Source of the DNA: Armatimonadota bacterium
GTDB taxonomy: Bacteria; Armatimonadota; Fimbriimonadia; Fimbriimonadales; Fimbriimonadaceae
Assembly (NCBI GenBank): GCA_037138755.1
Contig: JBAXHT010000001.1
Coordinates: forward strand, 1,397,805 to 1,461,804
Length of the DNA stretch: 64,000 bases
Direction: 5' to 3'
In this document: positions 46,389 through 55,303 of the stretch, piece by piece
Layout of the letters: each line of letters begins with the position of its first letter
Position numbering within the stretch: position 1 is the stretch's first letter
Translations under genes and position numbers: made by a program
The notes under the pieces: model-generated
Seen by the model: only the letters and a program-made list of their open reading frames with translations
The model's database searches: none
Told to the model about the DNA's origin: nothing

Positions 46389-47823
46389 CGTGGCCAGCTC
46401 GGGTGCGGACGGCTTGGGAGTATAGCTCGACATACTTGGCCGCCGACGTGTCCCAGCCCCAGTCGGCTTCCATTCCGTTACGCTGAATCTCCGCCCAGCG
46501 AGGTTTGTCATTGAAGACTTCAGCGGTTCGTCGGCACGTCGCGACTAACTCCGTCACAGACTTGTGGGCGAAAGTGAATCCATTGATTCCTTCGAACACG
46601 GAGTCCATGAGTCCGCCAGTTTGGCGGACGACGGGAACTGTACCGTAGCGCATGGCGATCATCTGCCCGAGGCCGCAGGGCTCAAATGCCGAGGGCATCA
46701 GGAAGGCATCGGAGCCAGCGTAGACGCGCTGAGCAAGAGATGGGTCGAAAACGTTGAGGAGCCGGAATTGAGTAGGATAGCGCTCCTGAAGAGCCTCGTA
46801 ACCGCGCACTATCCCAGGCTCGCCGAGTCCCTGAACGACGAGTTGTGCACCGGTCGAGAAGATTTCGGGTGCGGCATCAAGGAGGATATCGAAGCCCTTT
46901 TGCGAGCTTAGACGAGAGACCATTCCGAAAACGGGTGCCTGATCTTGAATCGGTAAGCCAACTTCCTTTAGAAGTTCAAGGCGGCAGACATCCTTGCCTG
47001 CCAGCGCAGCGGCCGAGTAGGATGCGACGATGTCGGTGTCATTCTCTGGGTCAAAAACTGAAGTGTCAATACCGTTTAGAATTCCAGACAGCCGTCCATT
47101 GTCGGCAAGGAACTGGGTCATTCCTTCAAGCGCAGCCCCATACTCGCGCGTTTGAATTTGTGCTGCGTAAGTCGGAGAAACGGTGTTCACCTTCTCGGCA
47201 AACGCCATTCCAGCTTTCAGGAAGTTGACCCGTCCCCAGGCTTCGACTTGATGATAGTTGAAGAGGTGGTGGGGCAGATCGAGCCAGTCCAAGGCGTCTA
47301 TGTCGAATTCGCCTTGGTAGGCAAGGTTATGGATCGTGAAGACCGAAGCGGTGTTCGCCCATGCCGGTGCGGCTCGCTCTCGGAGTAGAACAGGGACGAA
47401 TCCGGTGTGCCAGTCGTTTGCGTGCAGGACCTCCGGAATCCAATCCAGCTCTTCGCAAGCTCGGAAGACGGCTGCTGCGAAGAAGGCATGGAGATCGCCG
47501 CCTGGTTGGTAGAGAGTCGCAGAATCAACTGCATTCGAGAACCAGCGATCACAACCGATGAAGTAGTGCAGTACTCCGTCGTGCTCGTACTCCCAAAGGG
47601 ATGCGCTCTGGGTCCACTCTGAGTTCATTCGCACTTCGAATCTTGCCTTTAGCTGGCGAAGCGACCAGCGAGGATCTGTCTTGATCATCTCGTAGAGTGG
47701 CATGATGACGCGGCAGTCAACGCCTTGTTTGACTAGAGACTTCGGCAAACCGCCTGCAACGTCTGCAAGTCCGCCGACTTTGGCGAACGGCGCAACCTCA
47801 GCTGAAATGAATAAAACCCTCAT
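46378..47823 (-). CDS. glgA: Glycogen synthase (ADP-glucose)
   Basis: A GT5 glucosyltransferase of 481 residues that extends alpha-1,4-glucan from ADP-glucose. The N-terminal AKVGGLADVAGGLP is the nucleotide-sugar signature, HANDWHTGFVP and VFTIHNLAYQG follow, and the C-terminal Rossmann domain has FEPCGLGQMIAMRYGTVPVVRQTGGL with the catalytic Glu. A single gene with no other glycogen gene in the window. Confidence 0.96.
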   Translation of the reverse strand: MRVLFISAEVAPFAKVGGLADVAGGLPKSLVKQGVDCRVIMPLYEMIKTDPRWSLRQLKARFEVRMNSEWTQSASLWEYEHDGVLHYFIGCDRWFSNAVDSATLYQPGGDLHAFFAAAVFRACEELDWIPEVLHANDWHTGFVPVLLRERAAPAWANTASVFTIHNLAYQGEFDIDALDWLDLPHHLFNYHQVEAWGRVNFLKAGMAFAEKVNTVSPTYAAQIQTREYGAALEGMTQFLADNGRLSGILNGIDTSVFDPENDTDIVASYSAAALAGKDVCRLELLKEVGLPIQDQAPVFGMVSRLSSQKGFDILLDAAPEIFSTGAQLVVQGLGEPGIVRGYEALQERYPTQFRLLNVFDPSLAQRVYAGSDAFLMPSAFEPCGLGQMIAMRYGTVPVVRQTGGLMDSVFEGINGFTFAHKSVTELVATCRRTAEVFNDKPRWAEIQRNGMEADWGWDTSAAKYVELYSQAVRTRAGHVMR

Positions 47824-47976
47824 CCAATGATTCTCAGGCTTAATGACCTGACCCCTTCCCGTTGTGTTCCACGGGTCCCAAAGCTGGGGGCTTGGTCGTT
47901 ATACCTGCTTCGCGCTGTCCTGATTTCATGCAGTTTGAGTTCGTTGAAGCAGTAACACCTCCATAATTGAATCCAG

Positions 47977-49878
47977 ATGAGCTTCTTTGCCTCGCGCCAA
48001 ATTCAACTCGCTATTGGGGCACTGCTCTTTCTACTACTCAGCTTTGTCCCGAATTTTGGATGGCTCGCCTACATTTCGATTCTTCTTGGAGCAATTGAAT
48101 CGGTTCCCGCGGCTTGGACGACCGTTCGAGCGAGAAAGCTCGATGTTGAGTTCCTGATGATCTTGGCGGCGGTTGGAGCAATCGCGCTCGGAAGACCCGG
48201 TGAGGCAGCTGTTCTGCTTTTTCTGTTTTCGCTGAGCAAGGCACTGGAAGATCTTACGATGGCAAAAACGAAAGGAGCGATTGATGCGCTCGTTCGCTTG
48301 CGCCCAGCCACAGCCATCGCGATCCGAAATGGCGCTCAGATCGAGATCCCTGTTGAGGAAATCGTACTAGGTGATGAGCTATTACTTCCCGCTTTTTTGA
48401 CGGTAGCGGTGGATGGTGAAGTTACGGACGGAATCGGAAGCGTAGACACCTCCGCCCTGACTGGAGAATCAATCCCTGTGCCGGTTAAGCCAGGGGAAAA
48501 GCTTCTTGCAGGAGCGAGAAACTTGGAGTTCGGGCTGAAGTATCGCGCAACTTCAACCATTAAAAATTCAACGCTTCAGAAGGTCGTTGACCTCGTCGCC
48601 GAGGCTCAGGGCAACCAGGCGAGTGGTGAAAGAGTCAGTAAATGGTTTGGTGAGAAGTACACCTGGTTCGTTTTGATTGCGAGTCTTGCCGTGTTTCTCC
48701 TCCGCCTGTTTGTCCTAAAGCTCCCATTAAGAGAAGCAAGCTACCAGTCCTTGACCTTGCTTGTCGCGTTGAGCCCGTGTGCGCTGGTGATCAGCGTGCC
48801 AGCGGCTACGTTGAGCGCAATGACTTGGGCAGCCCGTCATGGCCTTTTGATTCGGGGAGGCGAGATGATTGAGCGAATGGGACAGGTAACAGCTTTTACG
48901 TTTGATAAAACCGGAACGCTCACTCAGGGGCGCCCAGAATTGACGGAGATTTGCTTATGTGATGTGGAATGCAATGGGAGCGAAGTCTGTTGGGGCGGAA
49001 ACGGAGAGTTCTCGGCGGAGGCGGCTGAGATTTTGGCGTACGCTGCTTCGGCAGAAGCACAGAGTGAGCACCCGGTTGGACATGCCATCCGTCGGTCGGT
49101 TCCGGCGGGCACGAAAGTTCCGATTGCTGAGACAATAGAGGTCATTCCCGGTGAAGGGATTCGAGCGACCATTAGCGGGAAACGGGTCCTAATTGGGCAG
49201 CTTTCGTTGATTGAACAGACGGGTTTGAAGCCAACCGACGACTTCCGCAACCACTTTGGTGAGATCCAGGCGAGGGGTTGGACTGTCGCGGCTCTAGCGG
49301 TCGATGAGAAGATGGCGGCGCTCGGATTCAAAGACGGCCTCAAGAAGGGCGCGATCGCAACTCTAGAGAAACTGCGCGGCCAAGGGATAACCAGCATGAC
49401 TATGCTGACCGGCGACCACCCGCGCACCGCGGAGGCCATTGCGAAGGAAGTCGGACTCAAGGATTTCCACGCCGCGCTTATGCCGGGCGACAAGCTAGAA
49501 ATCATAGACATGCTGAGCAAGGATTACAAGGTCGCCATGGTCGGTGATGGAATCAACGATGCGCCAGCTTTGACTCAGGCTTGGGTAGGCATTGCTATGG
49601 GTGGCCTAGGGAGCGATATTGCGCTGAACGCTGCCGATATTGTTCTGATGAATGACCGGATCGAGGCTTTGCCCGAGCTGATCGCTCTCGGGCGACGAAC
49701 GAATGGAATTGTTCTCGCGAATCTCATCATCGGCGGCGGAGTCATCGCATGCCTGACAGCAGCGTCGCTGGCTGGCCTATTGCCTCTTCCGATCGCTGTC
49801 ATTGGACATGAAGGCTCCACCCTCCTAGTTATCCTCAATGGCCTGAGGTTGCTCAGGGGGCCGTTCACAACAATTTAG
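47977..49878 (+). CDS. P1B-4-type heavy-metal ATPase
   Basis: A 633-residue metal-exporting P-type ATPase. TGES is in the actuator domain, the phosphorylated Asp is in FDKTGTLTQG, SEHPVGHA is the nucleotide-domain HP motif, and GDGINDAPAL the hinge. The transmembrane metal site is SPC (LSPCALVISVP) with HEGST in the last helix, which assigns it to subgroup P1B-4 (Co, Zn, Fe or Cd export) rather than the CPC copper type. There is no N-terminal metal-binding domain. CATAAT 9 nt before the ATG suggests a leaderless or very short leader. Confidence 0.94.
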   Translation: MSFFASRQIQLAIGALLFLLLSFVPNFGWLAYISILLGAIESVPAAWTTVRARKLDVEFLMILAAVGAIALGRPGEAAVLLFLFSLSKALEDLTMAKTKGAIDALVRLRPATAIAIRNGAQIEIPVEEIVLGDELLLPAFLTVAVDGEVTDGIGSVDTSALTGESIPVPVKPGEKLLAGARNLEFGLKYRATSTIKNSTLQKVVDLVAEAQGNQASGERVSKWFGEKYTWFVLIASLAVFLLRLFVLKLPLREASYQSLTLLVALSPCALVISVPAATLSAMTWAARHGLLIRGGEMIERMGQVTAFTFDKTGTLTQGRPELTEICLCDVECNGSEVCWGGNGEFSAEAAEILAYAASAEAQSEHPVGHAIRRSVPAGTKVPIAETIEVIPGEGIRATISGKRVLIGQLSLIEQTGLKPTDDFRNHFGEIQARGWTVAALAVDEKMAALGFKDGLKKGAIATLEKLRGQGITSMTMLTGDHPRTAEAIAKEVGLKDFHAALMPGDKLEIIDMLSKDYKVAMVGDGINDAPALTQAWVGIAMGGLGSDIALNAADIVLMNDRIEALPELIALGRRTNGIVLANLIIGGGVIACLTAASLAGLLPLPIAVIGHEGSTLLVILNGLRLLRGPFTTI

Positions 49879-49940
49879 TCCCGACTGGCATCGTGGGCTT
49901 CTGAACTGCTTACCGAGCCAAGAGACCTACCAATTCCAAA

Positions 49941-50579
49941 CTAATCTGCGAACTTGATCTCGAGCCTTGGGCGCAGACCGCGCTCCTTGTTGTCTTTGGA
50001 GAACACCTTGTACATCCCCTTCATCCCTTGCTCGCTTGCATCGTACTTGGAGGTGAGGGCGACGAAGAGTTTGTCGGTTAGCTTTGCAAAATCGTTTGCG
50101 AAAGCTGATTTTTCGCCAAGGAGATTGATGCGGATTTCGAATGTGTCATCGGCAGTTGTGGTTTTGATCACCCCGGAACCATAAAGGGATTTCGCGGATG
50201 GCTTGACCTCTCCCGCCATCTCGAAGCCCCAAGTCTTTTCTGAGAAAGTGCCGACAAGAGGTCGAACCTCCAGAGGCCAATCCTTTGCTGCAGGGTCAAC
50301 TGCGGGCTTGCCCGCAGGGGTCAGTACCAGTTCTGCAGAGGCGAGCTTCTTGTCTTTTGCGACGGCCGAAACATCGAACTTTAGATAGCCGTAGCTGAAC
50401 GATTCTAGGTCACCGGCTGAGGCCGCGACGGCGTTGCCTCCGTTTCCGAAAATCCGAAGAGCCGAGTCTCCACCGGGATCGCTGGCATGCGAATACACCC
50501 ATACGTCCTCGCTCGCTTCGATGGTTTCGACAAGCACGGGACGGCTGAGAAGAGCGGCGAAAAGAAGCGTAGAAACCAT
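49941..50579 (-). CDS. Exported DNRLRE-like beta-sandwich protein
   Basis: About 212 residues. After a signal peptide (MVSTLLFAALLSRPVLV) comes ASEDVWVYSHASDPGGDSALRIFG and then SYGYLKFDVS, the pattern of DNRLRE/CBM-like domains that begin exported adhesin or hydrolase modules ('D-x-x-V...L-x-V...Y-L-K-F-D-L'). Here the domain stands alone. The longer frame to 50747 runs through a palindromic repeat and is rejected. TATGAT 6 nt before the ATG fixes the start. Confidence 0.75.
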   Translation of the reverse strand: MVSTLLFAALLSRPVLVETIEASEDVWVYSHASDPGGDSALRIFGNGGNAVAASAGDLESFSYGYLKFDVSAVAKDKKLASAELVLTPAGKPAVDPAAKDWPLEVRPLVGTFSEKTWGFEMAGEVKPSAKSLYGSGVIKTTTADDTFEIRINLLGEKSAFANDFAKLTDKLFVALTSKYDASEQGMKGMYKVFSKDNKERGLRPRLEIKFAD

Positions 50580-50585
50580 TTGTCT

Positions 50586-50591
50586 ATCATA
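50586..50591 (-). promoter_or_regulatory. -10 box TATGAT, leaderless start
   Basis: On the minus strand TATGAT is 6 nt before the ATG at 50579; no Shine-Dalgarno is present. Confidence 0.55.
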
Positions 50592-50612
50592 CTTAACGTG
50601 CGAGATCGTGTC

Positions 50613-50736
50613 TGGAGTGCGGAAACTTGTTCCCGCTTTCCATCCCAGCGATTCATCGCGGTCGGAAGCAAGCACCATTCTCCACGCCGAGCAGAGCTCG
50701 TACTGTGGAAAAGCGGCAACAAGTTTCCGCACTCCA
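50613..50736. repeat. Large imperfect inverted repeat (REP-like element)
   Basis: The left arm 50613-50641 and right arm 50707-50736 are near-perfect inverted copies (one indel and one mismatch), starting TGGAGTGCGGAAACTTGTT. Between them sits a nested hairpin: TCCAC (50681-50685) with GTGGA (50705-50709), and CGAGC (50688-50692) with GCTCG (50696-50700). The layout is that of a dispersed REP/MITE-like palindrome placed between divergent genes. Other copies would be expected in the genome; none is in the window. Confidence 0.7.
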
Positions 50737-50746
50737 AACCAGAACA

Positions 50747-53077
50747 ATGCGCGAAATACGAGCTCTGCGAATCCTCGAATTTCCGGCGATCAGGGATCGC
50801 CTGGCTGCGCATTGCCAAACCGCGTTGAGTCGGGCGGAGGCGCTCGAACTGACTCCGGACTTTGAAGAAGGAAAGATCTGGAAGCTGCTCGATCAGACCC
50901 GAGAGGCTTACGATCTTCTCGGAACCGCTCCACCTCCGTCGCTCTACGGAGTTGCGGATTGCCGCGATGCGCTGAAACGAGCAAGCAAGGGTGGAATGCT
51001 CGGCGGGCAGGAGCTTCACCAGATTGGGGTTGCGCTGGGAGCGATTCGAGCGATGAAGGACCACCTGGAGCACCTGGAGAAGCCGAATTTGAAGGAGATC
51101 TCGATCGGACTGTGCCCCGAGCAAAAAGTCGAGCAAGAGCTACTTTATTGCCTGGACGGCGACGGAACCATCGTCGACGATGCAACTCCCACTCTCGCGA
51201 ACATAAGAAGCCGGAAGAAGGGGGCGCACGCCCGAATTATTGAACGAATCACAGCCTACACAACGGGCAGGGCCAGGGAGTATCTCAGCGATCCGATCTA
51301 CACCGTCCGCGAAGGACGCTATGTCGTTCCCGTCAAAGCCGAGCATAAGGGCAAGATCAAAGGAATCGTTCACGACAGCAGCGCGACTGGGTCGACCTTC
51401 TTCATTGAGCCCGACGACGTTATCGCGGCTACAAACCAAGCAAGGCAAATCGACGCCGAAGAGCGCGAGGAAGAGAAGGCGATTCTTACGATGCTCAGTC
51501 GAAAAGTCGCTCATATCGCCGAGGCAACCAGCGGCTCGCTAGTTCACCTTGCGGAACTCGACCTAATCTTCTCGAAAGCAAGACTCGCCGCAGAGATGAA
51601 GGCGGCGTTGCCGATTCGTAAAGGAGGAAATTTCATTAGGATTCAGGGCGGCAAGCATCCGCTTCTCGACCCCGAAAAAGTGGTCCCGCTCGATATCCAG
51701 GTTGGAAAAGGGAATAGCGTCTTGATCACTGGCCCGAACACTGGGGGAAAGACGGTGAGTATTAAGACTGTCGGGCTCTTCGTGGCAATGCTCCAGTGTG
51801 GGCTGCTGCCCCCGGCCTTGCACGTTGAGTTTGGACACTTCACCCAGCTTTGGGCAGACATCGGGGACGAGCAGTCGATTGAGCAGTCGCTTTCGACTTT
51901 TAGCGGCCACCTCAAGAACATCGCAAGTGCCCTGAACAACCTTGAATCAGGCGCGCTTGTTTTGTTGGACGAAGCCGGGGCAGGGACGGATCCGGCAGAA
52001 GGCGCGGCTCTAGCCCGCGCAATCCTTGAAGAGTTTGCGCAACGAGGCGCCACGTTGCTCGCGAGCACCCACTACGGCGAACTAAAGGCGTTTGCCTTTG
52101 AGGCTGAAGGGTTCCAGAACGCAAGCATGGAGTTTGACCAGAAGTCGCTCCGGCCAACTTATCGACTCATCCTGGGAGCTGCCGGCGCCAGCCAAGCGCT
52201 AAAGATCGCCGAAAAATACGGCATCGCGCCGCACATCATCGAACGAGCCAAAGCGGGTCTGAGTGAGCAAGCCCAGGACATCGCGGCGATGCTCCAACAA
52301 CTTGAAAACAGCCAAAAGCAAGCCCGCGCTGCCCAGAGCGAAGCTGACCGACGCGCGGCGGAGCTGAAAGAGCTCGAAGCGAAAGCGGAACGAAAGCTCA
52401 AAGATGCCGAAGACATCCGCAAGCGAGCCAATGAGCGGGCCCACGACGCCATTGAATCGACGCTGAGAGAAATCCGGATTCAGAGCGACGACATTATCGA
52501 CCGGCTCAAAAAGCATGGCGGCAACCCAGATGCGATCCAGCGGGCGAAAAAGGACCTGCAAGCCCTCGACTCGCTAGGAAAGGATCTCAGCAAGAAGTTC
52601 AAGAGTGAACCGAAACCGACAACCACCCAGGCGCAACTCAGAAAAGGTGACACCGTCCAGGTTCTCGGCTTCCAGCAGAACGGAACGTTGCTCGACGAGC
52701 CGACTGGAAGGGACGTTCAGGTTCAAATTGGGGCTATCCGCATGAAAGTCGACATTCGAAAACTCATCCCCGTCGAAAAACCCAAACCGACCCATGTTAG
52801 CCGGGGCAAGGTGAATATCGAGAAGACCTTCAACGTCACCACCGAGATCACGCTACGGAACCAACGCGCCGAAGAAGCGATCAGAATTCTTGAGAAATTC
52901 ATCGACGAAGCAATCCTCGGAAACGCCCCGTTTGTCCGAATCGTCCATGGAAAGGGCGAGGGAATCCTTCGTCAGATCACGCAGGACTACTTGAAACAGC
53001 ATCGAGATGTGAAGAGCTATCGCGACGGCGACCCAACTGAGGGTGGTCAAGGAGTGACGATTGCCAACTTCGCTTGA
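50747..53077 (+). CDS. mutS2: Endonuclease MutS2
   Basis: A 776-residue MutS-family ATPase of the MutS2 branch, tied to suppression of recombination and ribosome rescue. Walker A is ITGPNTGGKT, Walker B is LVLLDEAGAGTDP, followed by TLLASTHYGELKAFA. A long coiled coil (about 510-600) and a C-terminal Smr domain with RIVHGKGEGILRQ are present. ATG 50747 gives the MREIRALRILEFPAIRDRL family start; the open frame upstream lies in the palindrome. The stop overlaps cdd. Confidence 0.96.
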   Translation: MREIRALRILEFPAIRDRLAAHCQTALSRAEALELTPDFEEGKIWKLLDQTREAYDLLGTAPPPSLYGVADCRDALKRASKGGMLGGQELHQIGVALGAIRAMKDHLEHLEKPNLKEISIGLCPEQKVEQELLYCLDGDGTIVDDATPTLANIRSRKKGAHARIIERITAYTTGRAREYLSDPIYTVREGRYVVPVKAEHKGKIKGIVHDSSATGSTFFIEPDDVIAATNQARQIDAEEREEEKAILTMLSRKVAHIAEATSGSLVHLAELDLIFSKARLAAEMKAALPIRKGGNFIRIQGGKHPLLDPEKVVPLDIQVGKGNSVLITGPNTGGKTVSIKTVGLFVAMLQCGLLPPALHVEFGHFTQLWADIGDEQSIEQSLSTFSGHLKNIASALNNLESGALVLLDEAGAGTDPAEGAALARAILEEFAQRGATLLASTHYGELKAFAFEAEGFQNASMEFDQKSLRPTYRLILGAAGASQALKIAEKYGIAPHIIERAKAGLSEQAQDIAAMLQQLENSQKQARAAQSEADRRAAELKELEAKAERKLKDAEDIRKRANERAHDAIESTLREIRIQSDDIIDRLKKHGGNPDAIQRAKKDLQALDSLGKDLSKKFKSEPKPTTTQAQLRKGDTVQVLGFQQNGTLLDEPTGRDVQVQIGAIRMKVDIRKLIPVEKPKPTHVSRGKVNIEKTFNVTTEITLRNQRAEEAIRILEKFIDEAILGNAPFVRIVHGKGEGILRQITQDYLKQHRDVKSYRDGDPTEGGQGVTIANFA

Positions 53078-53462
53078 ACTCCTAGCTGAAGCCGAACAGG
53101 CTGCCAGACGGGCCTACGCACCCTACAGCAACTATCAAGTAGGAGCGGCAATCCTCACCGCGAGTGGCGAAGTTTTCACCGGCGCGAATATCGAAAACAT
53201 CTCCTACGGAGCAACAATTTGTGCCGAGCGAACCGCAATTGCTCATATGCGAACCGCGGGCGATCACCATATCCAAGTCGTTGCCGTACACACTCCCGAT
53301 CACGGTTGGCCCTGCGGAATCTGCCTCCAAACCATCGCCGAGTTTGCGATTGACGCAGATTCGACAAAAATTGTCGTACCATCAGAGAACGGTTTTATCG
53401 AGAGAACGTTAAGAGAGCTCGCGCCCTATTTGTGGTCTAGCGAACTGGTTAAGAAGAAATGA
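53061..53462 (+). CDS. cdd: Cytidine deaminase
   Basis: A 133-residue zinc enzyme converting cytidine to uridine. The zinc and catalytic motifs are CAERTAI (Cys and Glu, the C-A-E order of tetrameric Cdd) and PCGICLQ. YAPYSNYQVGAAI near the N-terminus is also typical. TTG start at 53061 with GGAG seven nt upstream, inside the mutS2 3' end; the stop overlaps the next lipoprotein gene (ATGA). Confidence 0.95.
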   Translation: MPTSLELLAEAEQAARRAYAPYSNYQVGAAILTASGEVFTGANIENISYGATICAERTAIAHMRTAGDHHIQVVAVHTPDHGWPCGICLQTIAEFAIDADSTKIVVPSENGFIERTLRELAPYLWSSELVKKK

Positions 53463-54229
53463 GCACCATCACCCGAGTCATGTTCGCGCTTTTGTGCGTT
53501 GTCCTTCTCGCCTGTGGAGGCGGCGGTCCCAAAACTGACGACAACCTCGGTGGTGTTGGCCCCTTCAGTTCGCTACGCATGGAAGTTCGTCTTGAATCAA
53601 CGAATGCGATCATTGACCCGACGAATATCTTCGTTGGCGAACGAGTAAAGTTTCGGATTACGGCAATCGATGGTGGGGTCGTAGGGAATCCGCGCATTAC
53701 TTTGAACGTGAACAACTGGTCCTTGTCTGGTGCACCGGGAGGTACATTGGCACCCGATGGAACGTATACAGGCTCAGGAACCGCATCATCGAGCACGGGA
53801 ATAGCTACCGCAACCGCAGACGGATTGACGTTTACGACAGGCGTCCGAGTGGTGCAACCCCAAGCCGTAATCACGGGAAGAATCAGATTGACGACTGGGC
53901 AGGGTGCCAGCAAGCTCCAGATTCAGGCAATCGATGCGGCGGCAAATGTCGTTGCAACCGGGTTGAGCGGCGCGGATGGCTATATTCGAATGAGTCTTCC
54001 AACCACTGCGAAGAAGTTCAGCGTGGACTTCTCGATTGCTGACCCGACTTTGATCTATTACATCCGGCAGTTTGCATACAACGGCAAGGACTACTCCCCA
54101 GGGATCTCTGGATGCGTTGCGCCGCTTCCCACATTGACCAACTTAGTGACGAGTCCACTCATTACCGACATCGCGATTTACCAAGCTTCTCCAACTTTTC
54201 CGCCTCCTCCGCCAAACGGTTGTTCATAA
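53459..54229 (+). CDS. Lipoprotein with Ig-like and carboxypeptidase-regulatory-like domains
   Basis: A 256-residue lipoprotein (lipobox VVLLAC then Gly-rich). The mature part has a first Ig-like domain (IFVGERVKFRITAIDG, PDGTYTGSG) and a second region starting ITGRIRL with DGYIRMSLP, which resembles a carboxypeptidase-regulatory-like beta-sandwich. It ends in a Pro-rich tail. It is similar in layout and some motifs to the next gene, so the pair looks like an old duplication. Function unknown. Confidence 0.75.
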   Translation: MSTITRVMFALLCVVLLACGGGGPKTDDNLGGVGPFSSLRMEVRLESTNAIIDPTNIFVGERVKFRITAIDGGVVGNPRITLNVNNWSLSGAPGGTLAPDGTYTGSGTASSSTGIATATADGLTFTTGVRVVQPQAVITGRIRLTTGQGASKLQIQAIDAAANVVATGLSGADGYIRMSLPTTAKKFSVDFSIADPTLIYYIRQFAYNGKDYSPGISGCVAPLPTLTNLVTSPLITDIAIYQASPTFPPPPPNGCS

Positions 54230-54244
54230 AAGTTTCGATAACCC

Positions 54245-54274
54245 TTACACAAAGCTGCAGGGACTTGGCATAAT
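54245..54274 (+). promoter_or_regulatory. Promoter TTACAC-18-CATAAT, leaderless start
   Basis: -35 TTACAC (54245-54250), an 18-nt spacer and -10 CATAAT (54269-54274), then 8 nt to the ATG at 54283. This is the best complete promoter seen for a leaderless gene in the window. Confidence 0.6.
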
Positions 54275-54282
54275 AAGGCGCA

Positions 54283-55203
54283 ATGAAGCATTTGCGCTCA
54301 TTTGGTGTATGTCTGCTTGGACTCCTGCTCGTGGCTTGTGCAGGAACCTCAACGACCACGACGACAGGATCAACTGGCGGCGGAGGAGTCACAATTGCAA
54401 CGACTCCAAAAGTTGAGATGATTTACTCACCAGGGTTCGGCTCGGTCGCGACGCTCCCGGTTTATGGCGATCCTCTTAACATCCGAACTGGCGAGCAAGT
54501 TCGCTTCCAAATGGTTGGTTACACGTCTTCTGGAGAGCGAGTTGTTCTTTCGGCAACCGATTGGCGCACGTCAGACACCACGAACACTTTCGGCACTTTG
54601 TCGAACACCGGTGTGTACGACGCGGCATCGCGGCAAACCCCTTCTACCTATTTGGTCTCGGCTACCTACAACGGTGTTGAATACTCAACCGAGTACGCAA
54701 TCAAGGGTCGAGAAACCCGCGTTACCGGAATGTTGTTGAACCAGGGGACTGGACTTCCAGTACAAGATGCTTTCATCTACTTCTTTGACATCAACGGCGA
54801 CTACGTGGGTATCGCCCAGTCGACATACGACGGTTCGTTCCGAGCCGCTCTTCCACGAGCCGCGCAGCGATTCCAAATCGTCAATGACAGTCTCTCGGCT
54901 TCGTTCTTCCGGCTGATCCAGTTCAACTCGATGACTGCCTTGACCACTGTACGTCCCAGCTATTTGGATAATCGCAATTCGTCTGGAGTGGTTGTCGCAC
55001 AGAGTATTAGCACGGCAGGAACTCAGTACAGACTGACCGGTGTCTCGCAGCTCTGCAAGCCGCTTTTGTCGACCACCACTAGCTTGACCGCTTCGGACTA
55101 CTACCTCACCAATCCAATCCTGGTTGTTCCGACAACCGCGACCAACAGCCTCGGCGCTCCTATCGATCCGTTCCTGGTCGCTGAAGGTTGCACCGTTCCG
55201 TAG
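54283..55203 (+). CDS. Lipoprotein paralogous to the preceding gene
   Basis: A 306-residue lipoprotein (LLLVAC lipobox) with a Thr/Gly-rich linker, an Ig-like domain (IRTGEQVRFQMVGYTSSGERV, LSNTGVYDAAS) and a second domain beginning RVTGMLLNQGTGLPVQDAFIYFF with DGSFRAALPRAAQRF. The order matches the preceding lipoprotein. It has its own promoter. A terminator follows. Function unknown; a surface-exposed binding or structural role is likely. Confidence 0.78.
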   Translation: MKHLRSFGVCLLGLLLVACAGTSTTTTTGSTGGGGVTIATTPKVEMIYSPGFGSVATLPVYGDPLNIRTGEQVRFQMVGYTSSGERVVLSATDWRTSDTTNTFGTLSNTGVYDAASRQTPSTYLVSATYNGVEYSTEYAIKGRETRVTGMLLNQGTGLPVQDAFIYFFDINGDYVGIAQSTYDGSFRAALPRAAQRFQIVNDSLSASFFRLIQFNSMTALTTVRPSYLDNRNSSGVVVAQSISTAGTQYRLTGVSQLCKPLLSTTTSLTASDYYLTNPILVVPTTATNSLGAPIDPFLVAEGCTVP

Positions 55204-55230
55204 GCTAAAGCCTCAATCAAAGCCACAACC

Positions 55231-55266
55231 GAGACCGGAAGACTCTTCCGGTCTCGTATTGTTTTG
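55231..55266 (+). terminator. Intrinsic terminator
   Basis: A 10-bp perfect stem (55231-55240 with 55246-55255, arm GAGACCGGAA) with a 5-nt loop, followed by GTATTGTTTT. Confidence 0.8.
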
Positions 55267-55291
55267 AGTGGAGGATTTTCGTTATGCGGAG

Positions 55292-55297
55292 TACAAT
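55292..55297 (+). promoter_or_regulatory. -10 box TACAAT, leaderless start
   Basis: TACAAT is 6 nt before a GTG at 55304. It favours this start of the cyclase gene over the GTG at 55268. Confidence 0.5.
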
Positions 55298-55303
55298 CAA
55301 GGC

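Noticed and set aside
50580-50746. N-terminal extensions of the divergent genes through the palindrome
   Set aside because: Both extended frames simply read through the inverted repeat; family starts lie just outside it.
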